From: Tubulanus polymorphus
Lineage: Eukaryota > Nemertea > Palaeonemertea > Tubulaniformes > Tubulanidae
DNA length: 64,000 nucleotides
Direction: 5' to 3'
NCBI RefSeq assembly: GCF_964204645.1
Contig: NC_134030.1
Coordinates: forward strand, 11,344,278-11,408,277
A program made the position numbers and the translations under genes. The notes under the pieces are model-generated. The model ran no database searches. It was not told where the DNA came from and was given only the letters and a program-made list of their open reading frames with translations. Of this stretch, positions 12,366 to 23,050 are shown piece by piece (within the stretch, counting starts at the first letter, position 1; each line of letters starts with the position of its first letter).

Positions 12366-14369
12366 TTGGCTACCCGGTATCTACTTAATGCCTAAATCTA
12401 GCGTTTTAGGGGATACACCTAGAATAGATTAAGGCCCTTAATGCAGTGTGCAGAGGCAGTGGAAAGCGTAAGTAGTTAGTAAGGGGCTGGTTTACACTCT
12501 CTACGACTATTTATTTCGATTACTTTCTTTCCAGCTATTATTCATGGAATGAACTGGCCACTACGGTCTTCAATTCTTTTGCGGCTTCTTGCAGCTGGTA
12601 ACAATATATCTAAACCACAGCGTGCAAGTGTACGTTTCAAATCAAGCTTTTTGTCATTGGGAGTCAAAGTCGTAACTTAAGCGTAACTGTCTCAGATGCT
12701 GTAAGTAACTGACGTTTTGTGTAATTGTTTTATTTCTTATGCCATGTTTACAATATTTGGATTAGTAATCAGTCGTGTCAATAAGGTACATGCAGAATTG
12801 GATTCATTGTTATTGGTATGATAATTCATGGGCGTCAAGAGTCCTGTGATATACCTTTGATATGAAGCTCTTAAAGTTTTATCAGAGACTTGTTTTGGAA
12901 TAAACTGAATATTCATAAAATACCAATGCCACATGGCTTAAAGGTGTCTATGCTCTGCGAGACAGTAGTAATAGACTTTTTCACGACAAACGCACGATTC
13001 AAATTGGACTCCTAAGATATCTATCATTAATTAAGTAAATAATTCTATGTAATCGTTTAAATACAGGTGGAAAGAGGTCAGATGGCATGAAAATTGACTG
13101 TGGGTGACTAATTGGTGCGAGTAGACCAGGCGTTGATGTTTCAAAAGGTGTAGCCAAAATGGTTGTATCATCAGGGGTAGACAAATTATCCGAAGATAAA
13201 TGAAAACTTCACCTCGTCGATCGTCAGTTAATTTTGCTGAAATTGTTTCGCCTGGATAAATCAACACATCATTCAGTTCAAAATCTGTGTTCAAGAGAAT
13301 TTCTTTCAATAAAATGAAAATTTATTTGACCAGTTTTTATGTATTCAAGATTGAATTTAAATTGATCTTAAAACCAGAGACAGCATTCTTCAGAAATTTA
13401 GATAATCCTAGACTCATAATCAAATTCTATGAAATCAGTTAAGGTCTTTTGCTCGAATCAAGCCGAGGGCTCAGGTGGCTAAAATTCAATTCCTCAATGT
13501 CCAATAATGCAGAGTACGATGGAGTTCACACACTGAAAAACGTTGGCCTGTGTAAGTTTAATTTGGATAAAACAGCGATATAGTGACCGCCCTGCTCCGC
13601 TGCATCAGGGCCGACGGAAGGAGAAACACATTGGTCCGGCTACTTCTTCCAGGGAGGAGGTATTTGCGAGCGCCCAAGGCGCGAAACACTTGTGGGGGAT
13701 CTGGGGTCCCCTTTTTGAAAAAGCTTTTGAAATGTTTCAAACCAGGAGATGCGTCTAACTACATCCTGGCATGAAATACATCGGGACAAAATTTACGGCA
13801 CGATGATACTAGTTCTTATGCAAAATTAAGCACGATTATCGGCATCAATATATACATGTATTACGTCAAAAAATGAATGATCGGCTAAGTTTTGGTCCGG
13901 TCAAGGCCGTCCCGTTTCCGCCGGCCATGTGCATCTGAGACATAAACAAGTTTGACTGTATTGATTCGACGCTTTGACAAACGGATTCCTAAGCAAGATG
14001 ACCTGACAAATCAAATGAAAATTACGAAACATAACAACAAAATTGATTGATCAATCAATGCCTTACGTCTTCAAAAAATTTTCCCGGAAATATTTCTTTT
14101 TCTGGCCACCACCTGCCTCGACACGAGACTTTCAACATGATGCAACTGCCACGAGGGGACCATATGTTCGGTATTCTCAAAGCCATTTTGACTAGACTTG
14201 GTACATTAGTTCTTTTTACATGGTAGCTCTTATGGATCCACATATCCAGCATATTGTTGACCCAGGTTACGCTTCTAGGAAATAGTCCTACGTTATGGAC
14301 GGATTAGAATCATTTCGAAGAAATCTTTTTTGCGTTTCCCATTGCGACATATGAACCAGTTAGGCAGAA
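12366..14369. other. No gene recognised; a small GC-rich hairpin repeat
   Basis: Minus-strand frames at 12999-13309 overlap and would need a frameshift to join. They resemble no family I know. Around 13650-13745 a GC-rich piece has two hairpins, GCGCCCAAGGCGC and GGGGATCTGGGGTCCCC, typical of a dispersed repeat end. Confidence 0.45.
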
Positions 14370-14402
14370 ACCCGTTCTCGCTGCTATGCAGCTATATTTG
14401 AA
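14370..14402 (-). repeat. Family H 5' terminus, isolated
   Basis: On the minus strand this reads ATATAGCTGCATAGCAGCGA followed by GAACGGGTTT, matching the hairpin end (GCTGC-AAA-GCAGC) seen at 18430 and 31200-31231. No companion 3' end is evident. Confidence 0.5.
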
Positions 14403-14698
14403 ACACTGGATACACGAATGAAAAATGCGACCACGGTGTCAGAAATTGATTAATCATGTAGACGTAAAATCGTAAAAAAGGTGCCCAGGTTGGCGGGTTC
14501 CGGGGGGCTATCTGACCTTGTTTAGTTTGTAGACTGAGAGCCGCGAACGCTGATACAGCGAGTGTGCTGCACACGTGTAGATTGTGTTTACAAACAGAAT
14601 GGGGAGCATGTGCACTTAAAAGCGGATAGATTATGACTATGTACAAAAAAATGTGTGTGATTTTTGAAATTTATTGCCAGTTTCAATGTTGCGCCATT

Positions 14699-14838
14699 CT
14701 CGCGAGATTTTCAACAACACGGAAGTAACGTGTGGTAAATCATGACTACCCACCCACCCTCTCATTGTTGTCCCAGAACTGAACGTTCCGCACTGAATAC
14801 AAATTAGTAATACATCTATAATTTTATAAATGGCCATA
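14699..14838 (-). repeat. Dispersed repeat G, copy 1
   Basis: The reverse complement of this segment matches 17854-18017. Shared blocks are TGGCCATTT, CAGTGCGGAACGTT, ACAACAATGAG, ACACGTTACTTCCGTGTT and GAAAATCTCGCGAG. A 121-codon minus-strand frame (14637-15002) runs through and beyond this repeat. Its upstream half, 14870-15002, has protein-like composition, but I recognise no domain and treat it as unproven. Confidence 0.65.
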
Positions 14839-15864
14839 CTTTTAACTTGTAATTGAAATTCATGTACAATTTCTAACATTGAAACAACATCGCGATGTGG
14901 GGCCAATACGTCAAGCGATACAAAACAATCTAAAAAATGGGTTAAAATTCGTCGTCTATAACCGAAATGAAATAACGCATTCGGACTTATCCGGAACTGC
15001 ATTCAACACATCATTGAAAGTCAACCGTGAAACATGAAATAATGTATATGGACTGAAATACGTAATTTTAACTCATGTAACAGGGTAATTTATTGATCAC
15101 GTCAAGAATCACCATCTAAAATTACAGATTAATTCATACATCTGCTGGTCATCAAGCACGCCGCAGAGCAATTTGTATATTTTCCAAACCTGGCTAGTTA
15201 ATTGCAAAACAAAATACCGCATTTTTAATCTAAGCTCGCATGCAGATTCCTTTATTTACATGTATTTACTGTGCATTTATTTACTGTGCCTCAATATGAC
15301 ATCTTAATTAAATTGTTAAAGCCGCTCGGATTCGAACCTAAAACATATTACGTACGGCATCATCAGGATACCATCTCTGGGATTCTCTCAGCGCGAGGCA
15401 GTGCGCGGTTGAATTTTGAAAGTGTAGTCAGTTTTTAAATTGGCATTCGTTGGATAACTAATTACGAGTGAAGGTTAAGCACTAATTATCTATAGATAAT
15501 ATTATAACCAATGGTTGTTTTGCAGATCAGTATGGTTGCAAAACCTGTATAAACCGTTTAATCTCAATCCATTTTCAATCGGCGGTCACATCGATTAACG
15601 ACATACACCGATCACCAAGCAAGGAAGGATTTCTCGTTTCTTTGTCCAGGGTACCCCGGTATTATTGTTACTTATGAAAACTAGTTGGGGTGGCTTATTA
15701 TCATCATTGGCTATTTTGGTTTTTTTGGCTACATCTCACGCCAAACAAGAGGTCCACGGGTCTATTACTTCATGACGCAGTAGAAGAAAAATGATCCAGT
15801 ATTCAAAGTTTTACTTAAAAGAAAGATACACATTGTAACGATGTAACAAGCTTTAAAATCATAA

Positions 15865-16425
15865 TTTCATAGTAAAATCTGTATTTCTGAGGGATACCTA
15901 CGTTGGCACATACGTGGGGAAGTTACCTTAAGCCGGGCGTAGGTTGACCTTGCGACGCGACGCGATCATTGCGTTGCGTCACAAGTGGGAGCGTAAGTCG
16001 GTTGCGATGCGATTGTCAGCAACTGTGTGCAACTAGTTGCTCCCAGTCGCAAGAGCGCGTGATCGGTTGCGACGGTCGCGTCGCGTCGCAGAAAGTAGAA
16101 CATGTGCGACTCATTGCGACTGGCGTCGCTGGCAGTCGCAACCCGTCGCTGGCAGTCGCAAGGTAGCGTAGGTCGGTTGGTCGTTGCGGTCGCAGTGAGT
16201 CGCGTCGCAGTGAGTCGCAAGCCGTCGCAAGGCCGACCTACGCCCGCCTTTAGTTTGGGAACTATAACACTAAACATTCTTTGGAGTACCCCGTACCGTA
16301 CGGTGGCGCCGCCACGAGCCTCAATTTTTTTCCGAAACTCGGCGTAAAAAGCCGAGCGGGAAAGGCGGGCGGGAATATCCTCTGCCCCACGTAAGTATCC
16401 TCAGAAATACAAAGTTTACTATGAA
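15865..16425. mobile_element. Short inverted-repeat element hosting a MITE
   Basis: The ends are inverted: 15865-15919 carries TTTCATAGTAAA, GTATTTCTGAGG and TACGTGGGG, and 16385-16425 is its complement with a few mismatches. The interior contains the complete MITE at 15931-16249 plus a GC-rich piece with GTACCGTACGGTGGCGCC. A similar CCGCACGGTGGCGCCACC sits at about 17500. No coding frame is present. Confidence 0.65.
15931..16249. mobile_element. GC-rich MITE (family F) with TTA target duplication
   Basis: The terminal inverted repeats read AGCCGGGCGTAGGT and, complemented at the right, AGGCGGGCGTAGGT, followed on both sides by CCTTGCGACG. TTA flanks both ends (15928-15930, 16250-16252). 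A 3-bp TTA duplication fits PIF/Harbinger-type MITEs. The interior is built of repeated CGTCGCA/TGCGACG words in both directions, so it could fold into one long hairpin. Open frames here are artefacts of the GC-rich palindrome. Confidence 0.8.
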
Positions 16426-17853
16426 AAATTATATAGGGCCCTGACGACAAGGAAAATTATCTAGATCTTGGAGTCATGAACCGTGACGGCTGGTCCGGCA
16501 GAGCAACTCGAAACGACCGCACCGAAACCCTGAGGCCCAATTAGTAGTGGCTGACTACTGACTTGCTTTGAAAAAATTGACTGGCCAGTCATCATCTGCC
16601 TGGACCTGTGCTGGTCGGACCGAGACCTTGGAGTCAGTGATGCGCTACGCTCTTCGTGACGGCTGATTCCGGCCGCTGAACTTTCCCAGCCTAGGTCACG
16701 CCGCTCTGTGTGCCGAGCGGCTGCCGACTTGAAAGGCCTCCGGGGCCGATGTTCCACCAGCTTAATTTTCAATAAGCGGTAAACATTTTACCTACCAAAG
16801 TTCTCATACCTAGTATCATGAAAATGCATCAAGAATTGCAGGCCGTTTCGTGCTAGAAATGCAAAAGGGCAACCCGGCGGCTATATTTGAAAGCCGATGA
16901 CCTCCATATACAATAGGCATGGACTTACCTACCCTGATCCTCACACCAAATTTAGCGGAAATACATCAAGAATTTCGGGCTGCATCGTGCAAACACGAAA
17001 TTCAAGATGGCCACCCCAATGGCAGCCATATTTGATCACCAATCACTATCTTACAATAGGGATTTCCTGATTTCTGCAGGAATATAGATACGAAAGAAAT
17101 AACCCATATGGTTCATGTACAACACTGAACTCAACTTTATTATACGACTCAACATACACAATATAATGCCAGGTGAGGAATGAAGGAGGCTTACAGAAAT
17201 AAAGGCCAAATCCCGAGTTAATACCACAAACACATAAGCCAAACCAATTCAGGACACTACCGGGTCCCAAAGGTCAACATATCATAACCGACGATAAATA
17301 ACACTGCAGCTCGAGTGCGGGTCGAGATAGAATCTCCAAAGAAGACGCTATTAGGCAGCATTCAAGCAAATTCAAAAGTACCGAAAAAGTTGCATGCCGT
17401 CCAGAAGCTATCCCTTCAACTTCAAACAAAACTCGTCGAAATAAGCGAAAGAAGATATACTAATTGATGTACATGCCCACTTGACGTATCGGCCCCACTC
17501 CGCACGGTGGCGCCACCCCGCGGGATTTACGCGAAGCAGCAGAACACAAACACGACCACTCTCTCAATTTTCAATGATAGAAATCGTGTGTGCATTTCAA
17601 TTATTTCGGCTGTTAGGGTTTTAAGGCACAATATAAGTTGATGATGTGATATGGCGATGTTAATTAATGATAATTCCGCAGTGAAGCTAGTCACGAACGG
17701 TGCCGATTGAGTGTACAGCTGCCAAAAACACTGAAATGTGCGTAGTTGCGTAACTATTTGCAGTGAATTGCAGACGAAACATGAAGCCTTAACGGCCGTT
17801 TAAAAAAAATTATACCAATCGCAATTGTAAAATAAAAATGAGATAGAACCTAA
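16426..17853. other. No gene recognised; one internal duplication
   Basis: Between 16467 and 16690 the block CTTGGAGTCA...CGTGACGGCTG...CCGGC occurs twice, about 157 bp apart. It is GC-rich and may be part of a SINE or DNA element. No frame or RNA is recognised. Confidence 0.45.
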
Positions 17854-18017
17854 GTTAAAATTCTGGCCATTTCTAAAATGTTATTAATTATTATTACTAA
17901 TTTTTAGTCAGTGCGGAACGTTTAGTTTTCCAACAATAATGAGGGGTGGTAGGTAGTCATGCAATTCAAGTCATCATTTATTACACGTTACTTCCGTGTT
18001 ATTGAAAATCTCGCGAG
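17854..18017 (+). repeat. Dispersed repeat G, copy 2
   Basis: Inverted partner of 14699-14838, ending in GAAAATCTCGCGAG. The two copies are about 3 kb apart and face each other. Confidence 0.65.
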
Positions 18018-18429
18018 TCCTGGACTAAACCCCAATGAACAATGTGATCTTTGTGCTGGCCACAAATGCACAGAGATCACACTACACTACCCATTACACA
18101 CTCCAGTACCCACAGCTTTCATATATCCATCCAAATATTTAGTGGCTTTCTTCCTGGATATATTTTGTATCTGTGCTTTATTACCATTACCAGAGTGCAA
18201 GAGTGTATACATTTAGTGTGATTGACCGCATGAGTGTGTGTGAGTATGTTTAATAAAGGCGTATGACTGTATTTGTATATGAGATGTGTTTGTGTGAATC
18301 AGTGTGTGCTGGGGGATTAGAAACCTTTATAAGTCTTTGTTGGCTTCATCTAATCTTCATTTTAATGAATATCTCATATTTTGTATATCTCTTTGTGACG
18401 TTGTAATTTATTGTTGAAATTAGATTATA

Positions 18430-18466
18430 TATATAGCTGCAAAGCAGCGATAACGGGTTTTCTGCA
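18430..18466 (+). repeat. Family H 5' terminus
   Basis: ATAGCTGCAAAGCAGCGATA followed by ACGGGTTTT: a 5-bp hairpin with an AAA loop, then the motif complementary to the family H 3' end. It lies directly upstream of a reverse-transcriptase fragment. Confidence 0.6.
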
Positions 18467-18488
18467 CAGTCTTAGAATCCTGTTCAAC

Positions 18489-18752
18489 GGTGGATTTCGA
18501 CGAAGCATTTGATAAGGCACAACATCAGCCATTACTAAACAGGCTATTAGGAAACAGTATCAATGATAGGTTGCCCAAATGGCTCAGCAGTTATTTCTGA
18601 ACGAAAACTTGTAGCCGAAATCAACGGAACGCCTCATCTTGGAATAAGTCGGTCAAACTAGTGGAGTCACGCAAGGTAGTATCCTAAGTTGTCTTCTGTT
18701 TAATGTCCTGACAAATGACATACACAGTAATCCAACATATATCAGACCGAGT
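18489..18752 (+). pseudogene. Non-LTR reverse transcriptase fragment
   Basis: The frame opens with VDFDEAFDK, the LINE reverse transcriptase motif that contains the first catalytic aspartate. It then runs to a stop, and after a frame change reads GVTQGSILSCLLFNVLTNDI, the conserved motif preceding the YADD box. The YADD box itself and all flanking domains are missing. It is a short, frameshifted remnant of a LINE. Confidence 0.85.
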
Positions 18753-18769
18753 AAATTTTCAAATCGACC

Positions 18770-19090
18770 TTAACACGCTGTTCGACCAAAAAACTTAATG
18801 TTCCAACAAGAAAATCTTGTTCGAATGAAAATAATTCTGTTTGATCGAACAATACGCTTTTTGCTTGAACCAAAAATTTTCTTCATTCTGACAAAAAATG
18901 TGTTCGAATAAAAAGCTATGTTATTGTTGAAATGAAAAATTTTTAGTGCCGGCAAAAAAATTTGGTCGAGCGAAAACAATTTTTTCGAACGAATGTTTGA
19001 ATAAAAACAATTCTGTTCGATTGAACGGAATACTTCATACTTTCGGTTCGGGGAAAAAACTTTTTTCAATATACTTGTTCGAGTATATTT
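18770..19090. repeat. Degenerate TTCGA-type repeat field
   Basis: Variants of GTTCGAAYRAAAA and AATTCTGTTYGATYGAAC recur in direct and inverted orientation (for example near 18820, 18900, 18980 and 19000). One long direct repeat is separated by about 174 bp. The open frames across it reflect the repeat. It borders the C2H2-finger frame at 19168-19416. Confidence 0.5.
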
Positions 19091-19167
19091 TATATTTTAA
19101 TTGTCTTCTGTTTCTTATTATTATCTTTATCAAAATAATCTTCACCTAAAATATCATTATTCTTATT

Positions 19168-19416
19168 TCAAATATGACTTATAGATTTTAAATGTTCTTT
19201 ATAATATCTTTTATCACTAAATGATTGATTACATGTATCACATTTGTATGTTTCTTTTTCATTCTTTAATTCTTCTAATTTAGTTTCTAATATATCATCT
19301 TCATATTCTAGTTTCAATTTATTCTCTAAATGTGTTTTAGTTTTATTGTGCCTTGCTTTTTGGGATTTATCTATATTGATATTACATGTTGGGCAGTAGT
19401 ACTTATTTGCTTCCAT
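19168..19416 (-). CDS. Small protein with two C2H2-type zinc fingers
   Basis: An 82-codon AT-rich frame from ATG at 19416. The first finger is YYCPTCN...ARHNKTKTH (about residues 6-30) and the second is YKCDTCNQSF...HLKSISH (about residues 57-81). Both have the C-x2-C ... H-x(3-5)-H pattern of the short matrin/U1-like type, with an acidic coiled linker between. The stop follows immediately. A +1 shift would add about 20 residues, so the C-terminus may be truncated by a frameshift. The AT-rich composition and finger type resemble small proteins carried by Polinton-like elements. That origin is inferred. Confidence 0.5.
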   Translation of the reverse strand: MEANKYYCPTCNINIDKSQKARHNKTKTHLENKLKLEYEDDILETKLEELKNEKETYKCDTCNQSFSDKRYYKEHLKSISHI

Positions 19417-19692
19417 TTTAATACTAAAATTTTTATTAAAATTGATTTTAGAAGTTCAATCACATTTTACTAACACTTTTAATGTTTAAAAATCTAACTC
19501 ACACAAATATGAATATTGAAATAATGTTGTAAATATATCTATATATCTATTCTATAAGAGCTTACACTTTTAAATGTTATTCATTTTAAGAGTAATAGGG
19601 ATAATAGGCTTTCAGGTTAAAGGTTGAACGGGCGGGTGAGTAAAAAATGAAAAACATGAAAATAATAACAATTTCTACTTGAATTAGGAGTG

Positions 19693-19756
19693 AAACTCAT
19701 AAAAATAAAAAATAAATTCGAGCGTGTGAGAATTTATTTTTTATTTCTATGAGTTT
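19693..19756. repeat. Near-perfect 27-bp-arm hairpin
   Basis: Arms 19693-19719 and 19730-19756 are complementary at 26 of 27 positions, around a 10-base loop GAGCGTGTGA. The right arm abuts the broken end of the BEL/Pao remnant at 19757, so it may mark a recombination or insertion boundary. Confidence 0.85.
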
Positions 19757-20105
19757 GAGAAAATGCGTAAAATTCCTATCTGCTTCTGGCAATAAGATGT
19801 GTAAGAACGCTTTCTCAATGTCTGAAGTTATAGCTATCTGTGTAGACGAAAACGCATCGATATCGCTGTGATGTCGTACGAGGACCCTGGTCCAGACAAC
19901 CGTTTAAACTAACAAAATTATACGGCGACTTATAGCTACAATCATAGACGATTCGTAAAGGTGTTGTCTTCGATGGACGATAGACGGGGTGGTGTGGTAA
20001 ATAGTGTGAATTAATGTCCGACACTTTTGCATCTGGAATTCGTTCGATGAAGCCCCGATTTTCTTGTTCGGCAATAATTCGATTGTAATTCAACAAAGTA
20101 TCACC
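19757..20105 (-). pseudogene. BEL/Pao retrotransposon reverse transcriptase fragment
   Basis: The minus-strand frame carries the N-terminal RT signature of BEL/Pao polyproteins: a YNRIIAEQ...GFIERIPDA stretch, then HYLPHHPVYRPSKTTPLRIV, VYDCS, SLNGCLDQGP. After a one-base frameshift near 19850 it continues with TSDIEKAFLHI and DRNFTHFL, which contain the first catalytic aspartate region. It ends abruptly at a hairpin (19693-19756). No gag, protease, later RT motifs, integrase or LTR are seen. Confidence 0.88.
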
Positions 20106-21034
20106 ATCTTACCCTACCATCTTATAACCTTCATAAACACGCCATGAAGGTAAAAACCATTACTTGTTTCTGCATAGTCTACTACTTGGTTTTAAACATA
20201 ATTCATTCTTATAGAGCATTATTGGAAACATAAAAATGCCACGGTAATGGAAGCAAAGGACTGGACTGCTTGCCATGGCATCGGTGTCGAATTATGCGCC
20301 CGACAGTAAAGGTCAAAGGAATCGTACTTAAAGTGGGAACTTCAAGAAATAGAGGCACGCGTGACAAAATGAGATGTGGGACCATAGGCATTATACAATA
20401 AATGTAGCATATTTAATCTAGCATATCGGCATATCTAACATATGAGCCTGCTGTCCTCAGATAACAATCCATTAGATTTAAAGACAATAAGTTTCGTAGA
20501 AGTGTATTAAGTTTTCATGTTTGTAATACATCTTCATTCACATATAAGGAATATATATAAAAGCAGCATGAAGCAAAATTTATCGCGGTTAAGGCTGTAA
20601 AGGCTCAAGACGATACAATATTGCTAAATTATTTTGATTTCTTTAAAGCAAATGTCAATTATTAAACAATCGTATAATGGAAGAGTCATATTACATGCAC
20701 GTCCTCCAGGATTTTCTTCTTCGTTTATAGAAAATCTTAAGTAGAGGTCCTGAGGCTCGAAATATACGTGCTCGATCAAATATTAGACACGGTATGGACT
20801 GAGATTGGATACGATTGGAGGGGATGAAAATTACAGAGAATCAAAGAAGTTTCATCGAATCCAACACATTTTCAGGATATCATACTAAAAGGATTACGCG
20901 TGATGATGTATAGTAAGTAAAATAACGCTCACTAAAAGCTTGAAGCGCGAGGTTTTATTGGAAATGAACTAGAACACGCTCGATTTAGTAATTAATTTCC
21001 GGTTCTGACGAGCGCCAATCAACGAGAAATTCCA
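20106..21034. other. No gene recognised
   Basis: AT-rich sequence without recognisable motifs. An open frame at 20209-20391 on the minus strand has no domain. Confidence 0.5.
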
Positions 21035-21260
21035 TAAATTTTCCAATAGTGCAAAAAGAAATTCATCCCCAAAAATCATATCAACTGAATATTTCGCCGA
21101 AATCGATCTTGAAATTAAATTTTTCATTCTTGAAATATAATCCCGAAGTCAAACAACTGCAAGTTCACATGCACACGTGTTGATTTCTGCAGCTACTCCT
21201 TTCAAAGAGAAGACTTTGCTCTGATTGGTCGTTTGTGGTCGGTTCACGAAAACTAGCGAA
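21035..21260 (+). mobile_element. Family C element, divergent internal fragment
   Basis: The order of words matches intact family C copies: CATATCAACT, GAAATCGATCTTGAAATTAA, GTTCACATGCACACGTG, CTGATTTCTGCAGCTA-like text, GACTTTGCTCTGATTGG. Ends are missing and divergence is higher than in other copies. Confidence 0.55.
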
Positions 21261-21472
21261 CGGCCGCTATGCTATCCAGGTCAAATGACGTCAGCAATAT
21301 ATAGCATTAACAGTTCATTCTAGGGCTTTAGCTTTTGCAGAGCATCATGTTGTTTAGAACAGGACAGTATGGTACATGTATTCTTTAACATAGAATTATC
21401 ATATATACGTCTTTAATCATGGAATAGCAATTATACGACTGTTTTCGACCAGTCAAACGTTGTCCACCACTT

Positions 21473-21489
21473 TCAATTGAGGGGAGCAT
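21473..21489 (-). CDS. Candidate terminal micro-exon, second gene (y3)
   Basis: After a strong acceptor (CTATTCCTTTCAG) the minus strand reads AT|GCT CCC CTC AAT TGA. Joined to the final T of the exon at 21575-21604 it gives YAPLN and a stop. The intron between them would be 85 bp, similar to the small introns in the 40-61 kb gene. No polyadenylation signal is obvious downstream. Confidence 0.45.
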
Positions 21490-21574
21490 CTGAAAGGAAT
21501 AGTTCTTGTTAATGAGGTAAAAAATCAAACATCAGAAACGTGATTTTATATGAAAAATTGATAACGTCACTTAC

Positions 21575-21604
21575 AGCGAATAATTTCGAAAGCTTCGAAA
21601 GTAG
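21575..21604 (-). CDS. Candidate 30-bp micro-exon, second gene (y2)
   Basis: Acceptor TTATTTTACATTGCAG and donor GTAAGTGA are both near-consensus. The exon starts with two bases of a split codon and ends with one (CT|...|T), encoding TFEAFEIIR. Length is a multiple of three, and the phase matches the larger minus-strand gene. Confidence 0.6.
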
Positions 21605-22220
21605 CTGCAATGTAAAATAATTTGTGATATTGAAATGATGTGTTTGGTAAACATACATAAACTCCACTTTTCATAAATTGAGGTCTATGATTGCAGTATA
21701 CACCATAAACATGTAGATTAGGGATTTCTGGGTAGAGAAAAGATGGCAATGCGTACGTACGTACTACTCCCATCGATCAGAGAGCATTCATGGTCCTCAG
21801 AACTTATCGGAGAACCTGCATCGACACTGTTCAGGTACAAAGACAAAGGGAAATGGATTTGTCCTGTTAAGTTTTAATCAAGTTTAGTTGGGAGACTGCT
21901 GATGAACGGATGAACAACTGAATAGCTAAATTTTGCCATAATAACACGATGATTAGCTTGAAAATAAAGTGCAATATCAAGACTGAAGTGGGTCTACTGA
22001 GTGGTACATGTAACCTATGATAAGTATGACAAAAAAATTCAAGGGCTGGCGAAAAAGGTTTTCAATTTCACCAATTTCACAAACAACTTCCCGAGTCAAA
22101 GGATAAATAATGGAGACAAGAAACAATTATGAAATTAGATTTTGGCTTTTACCTTCATTCTTTTGAAAAATCTAACTTAATTTAATAAAAAACCTACAAA
22201 CTTTTCCTGAAATAAAACAA

Positions 22221-23050
22221 CAGCCCCAAGCCGGTCAGCTTTTCATAAAATGGTAAATGATACATTCTGTGAGTATATACATTCTGTTATATTTGTCAAA
22301 ATACACTTCTAGCTTGGGGATACCTATAATTTACACATTCGGTCGAGTTTTCACGGACAGGGAGCTGGCAGGAACAAATCCCTTTTCCCATGGTTTTATT
22401 GATTTGAATGTGGAATAGAATTGAATTGGATTTTCTGAAAATTGCTCAATAAAACAAAATTGAATTGGAGTTTTATTTGTTCAATAAAGTTAAATTGAAT
22501 TGCATATGAGAGTTTTTCAGAATAAAATTTGATTGAATTTGCAGTTTGAGCACATGGCTAATTAGCATATCAAGGTCTTCCATGCGATTTGAGAAAAAGC
22601 TATTTTCCCGGACTATGCATAATTGCCAATGATATTTTCTATAGTGCAAATAAAACTATTCCTCCTAAAACCATAATCAACTAAAAGTTTTACAGAAATC
22701 GATCTTGAAATACAATTTTAGATCTTGAAATAAAACGCGGAAGTAAAACAGTAGACGATACTGCAGGTTCACGTGAACACCTGCAGATTTTTGCGGCTAA
22801 GCTAATCATAGAGGAGTCTTTGCTATCTGAATGGCTTTTCAAAATCGATATTTTTTCGTTCAGATTTTCACGGAAAAGCTCATATAAATTTTAATGAGGT
22901 CCTTTTTCAAAATTCCACTCGTTAGGATTCGGAGAATGGATAATGCTTTAATTAACAATTTGTACGAAATGCCCAGTTGCACAGTCAAAGGACCTTAGGT
23001 CCAGAAACCATGTAATTTAAATTCGCTCCATTTGTATAGTAAAAGGCAAC
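22221..23050 (+). mobile_element. Family C element, copy C1
   Basis: It starts CAGCCCCAAGCCGGTCAGCTTTTCATAAAATGG and ends at CGCTCCATTTGTATAG, with the same order of internal blocks as 29180-30076. The characteristic 3' hairpin is lost and the 5' hairpin is damaged. It lies between candidate exons y1 and y2, that is, inside an intron if they belong together. Confidence 0.75.

Noticed and set aside
15966-16347. Several overlapping open frames rich in Arg, Ser and Thr
   Set aside because: They follow the GC-rich palindromic MITE and exist on both strands; not genes.
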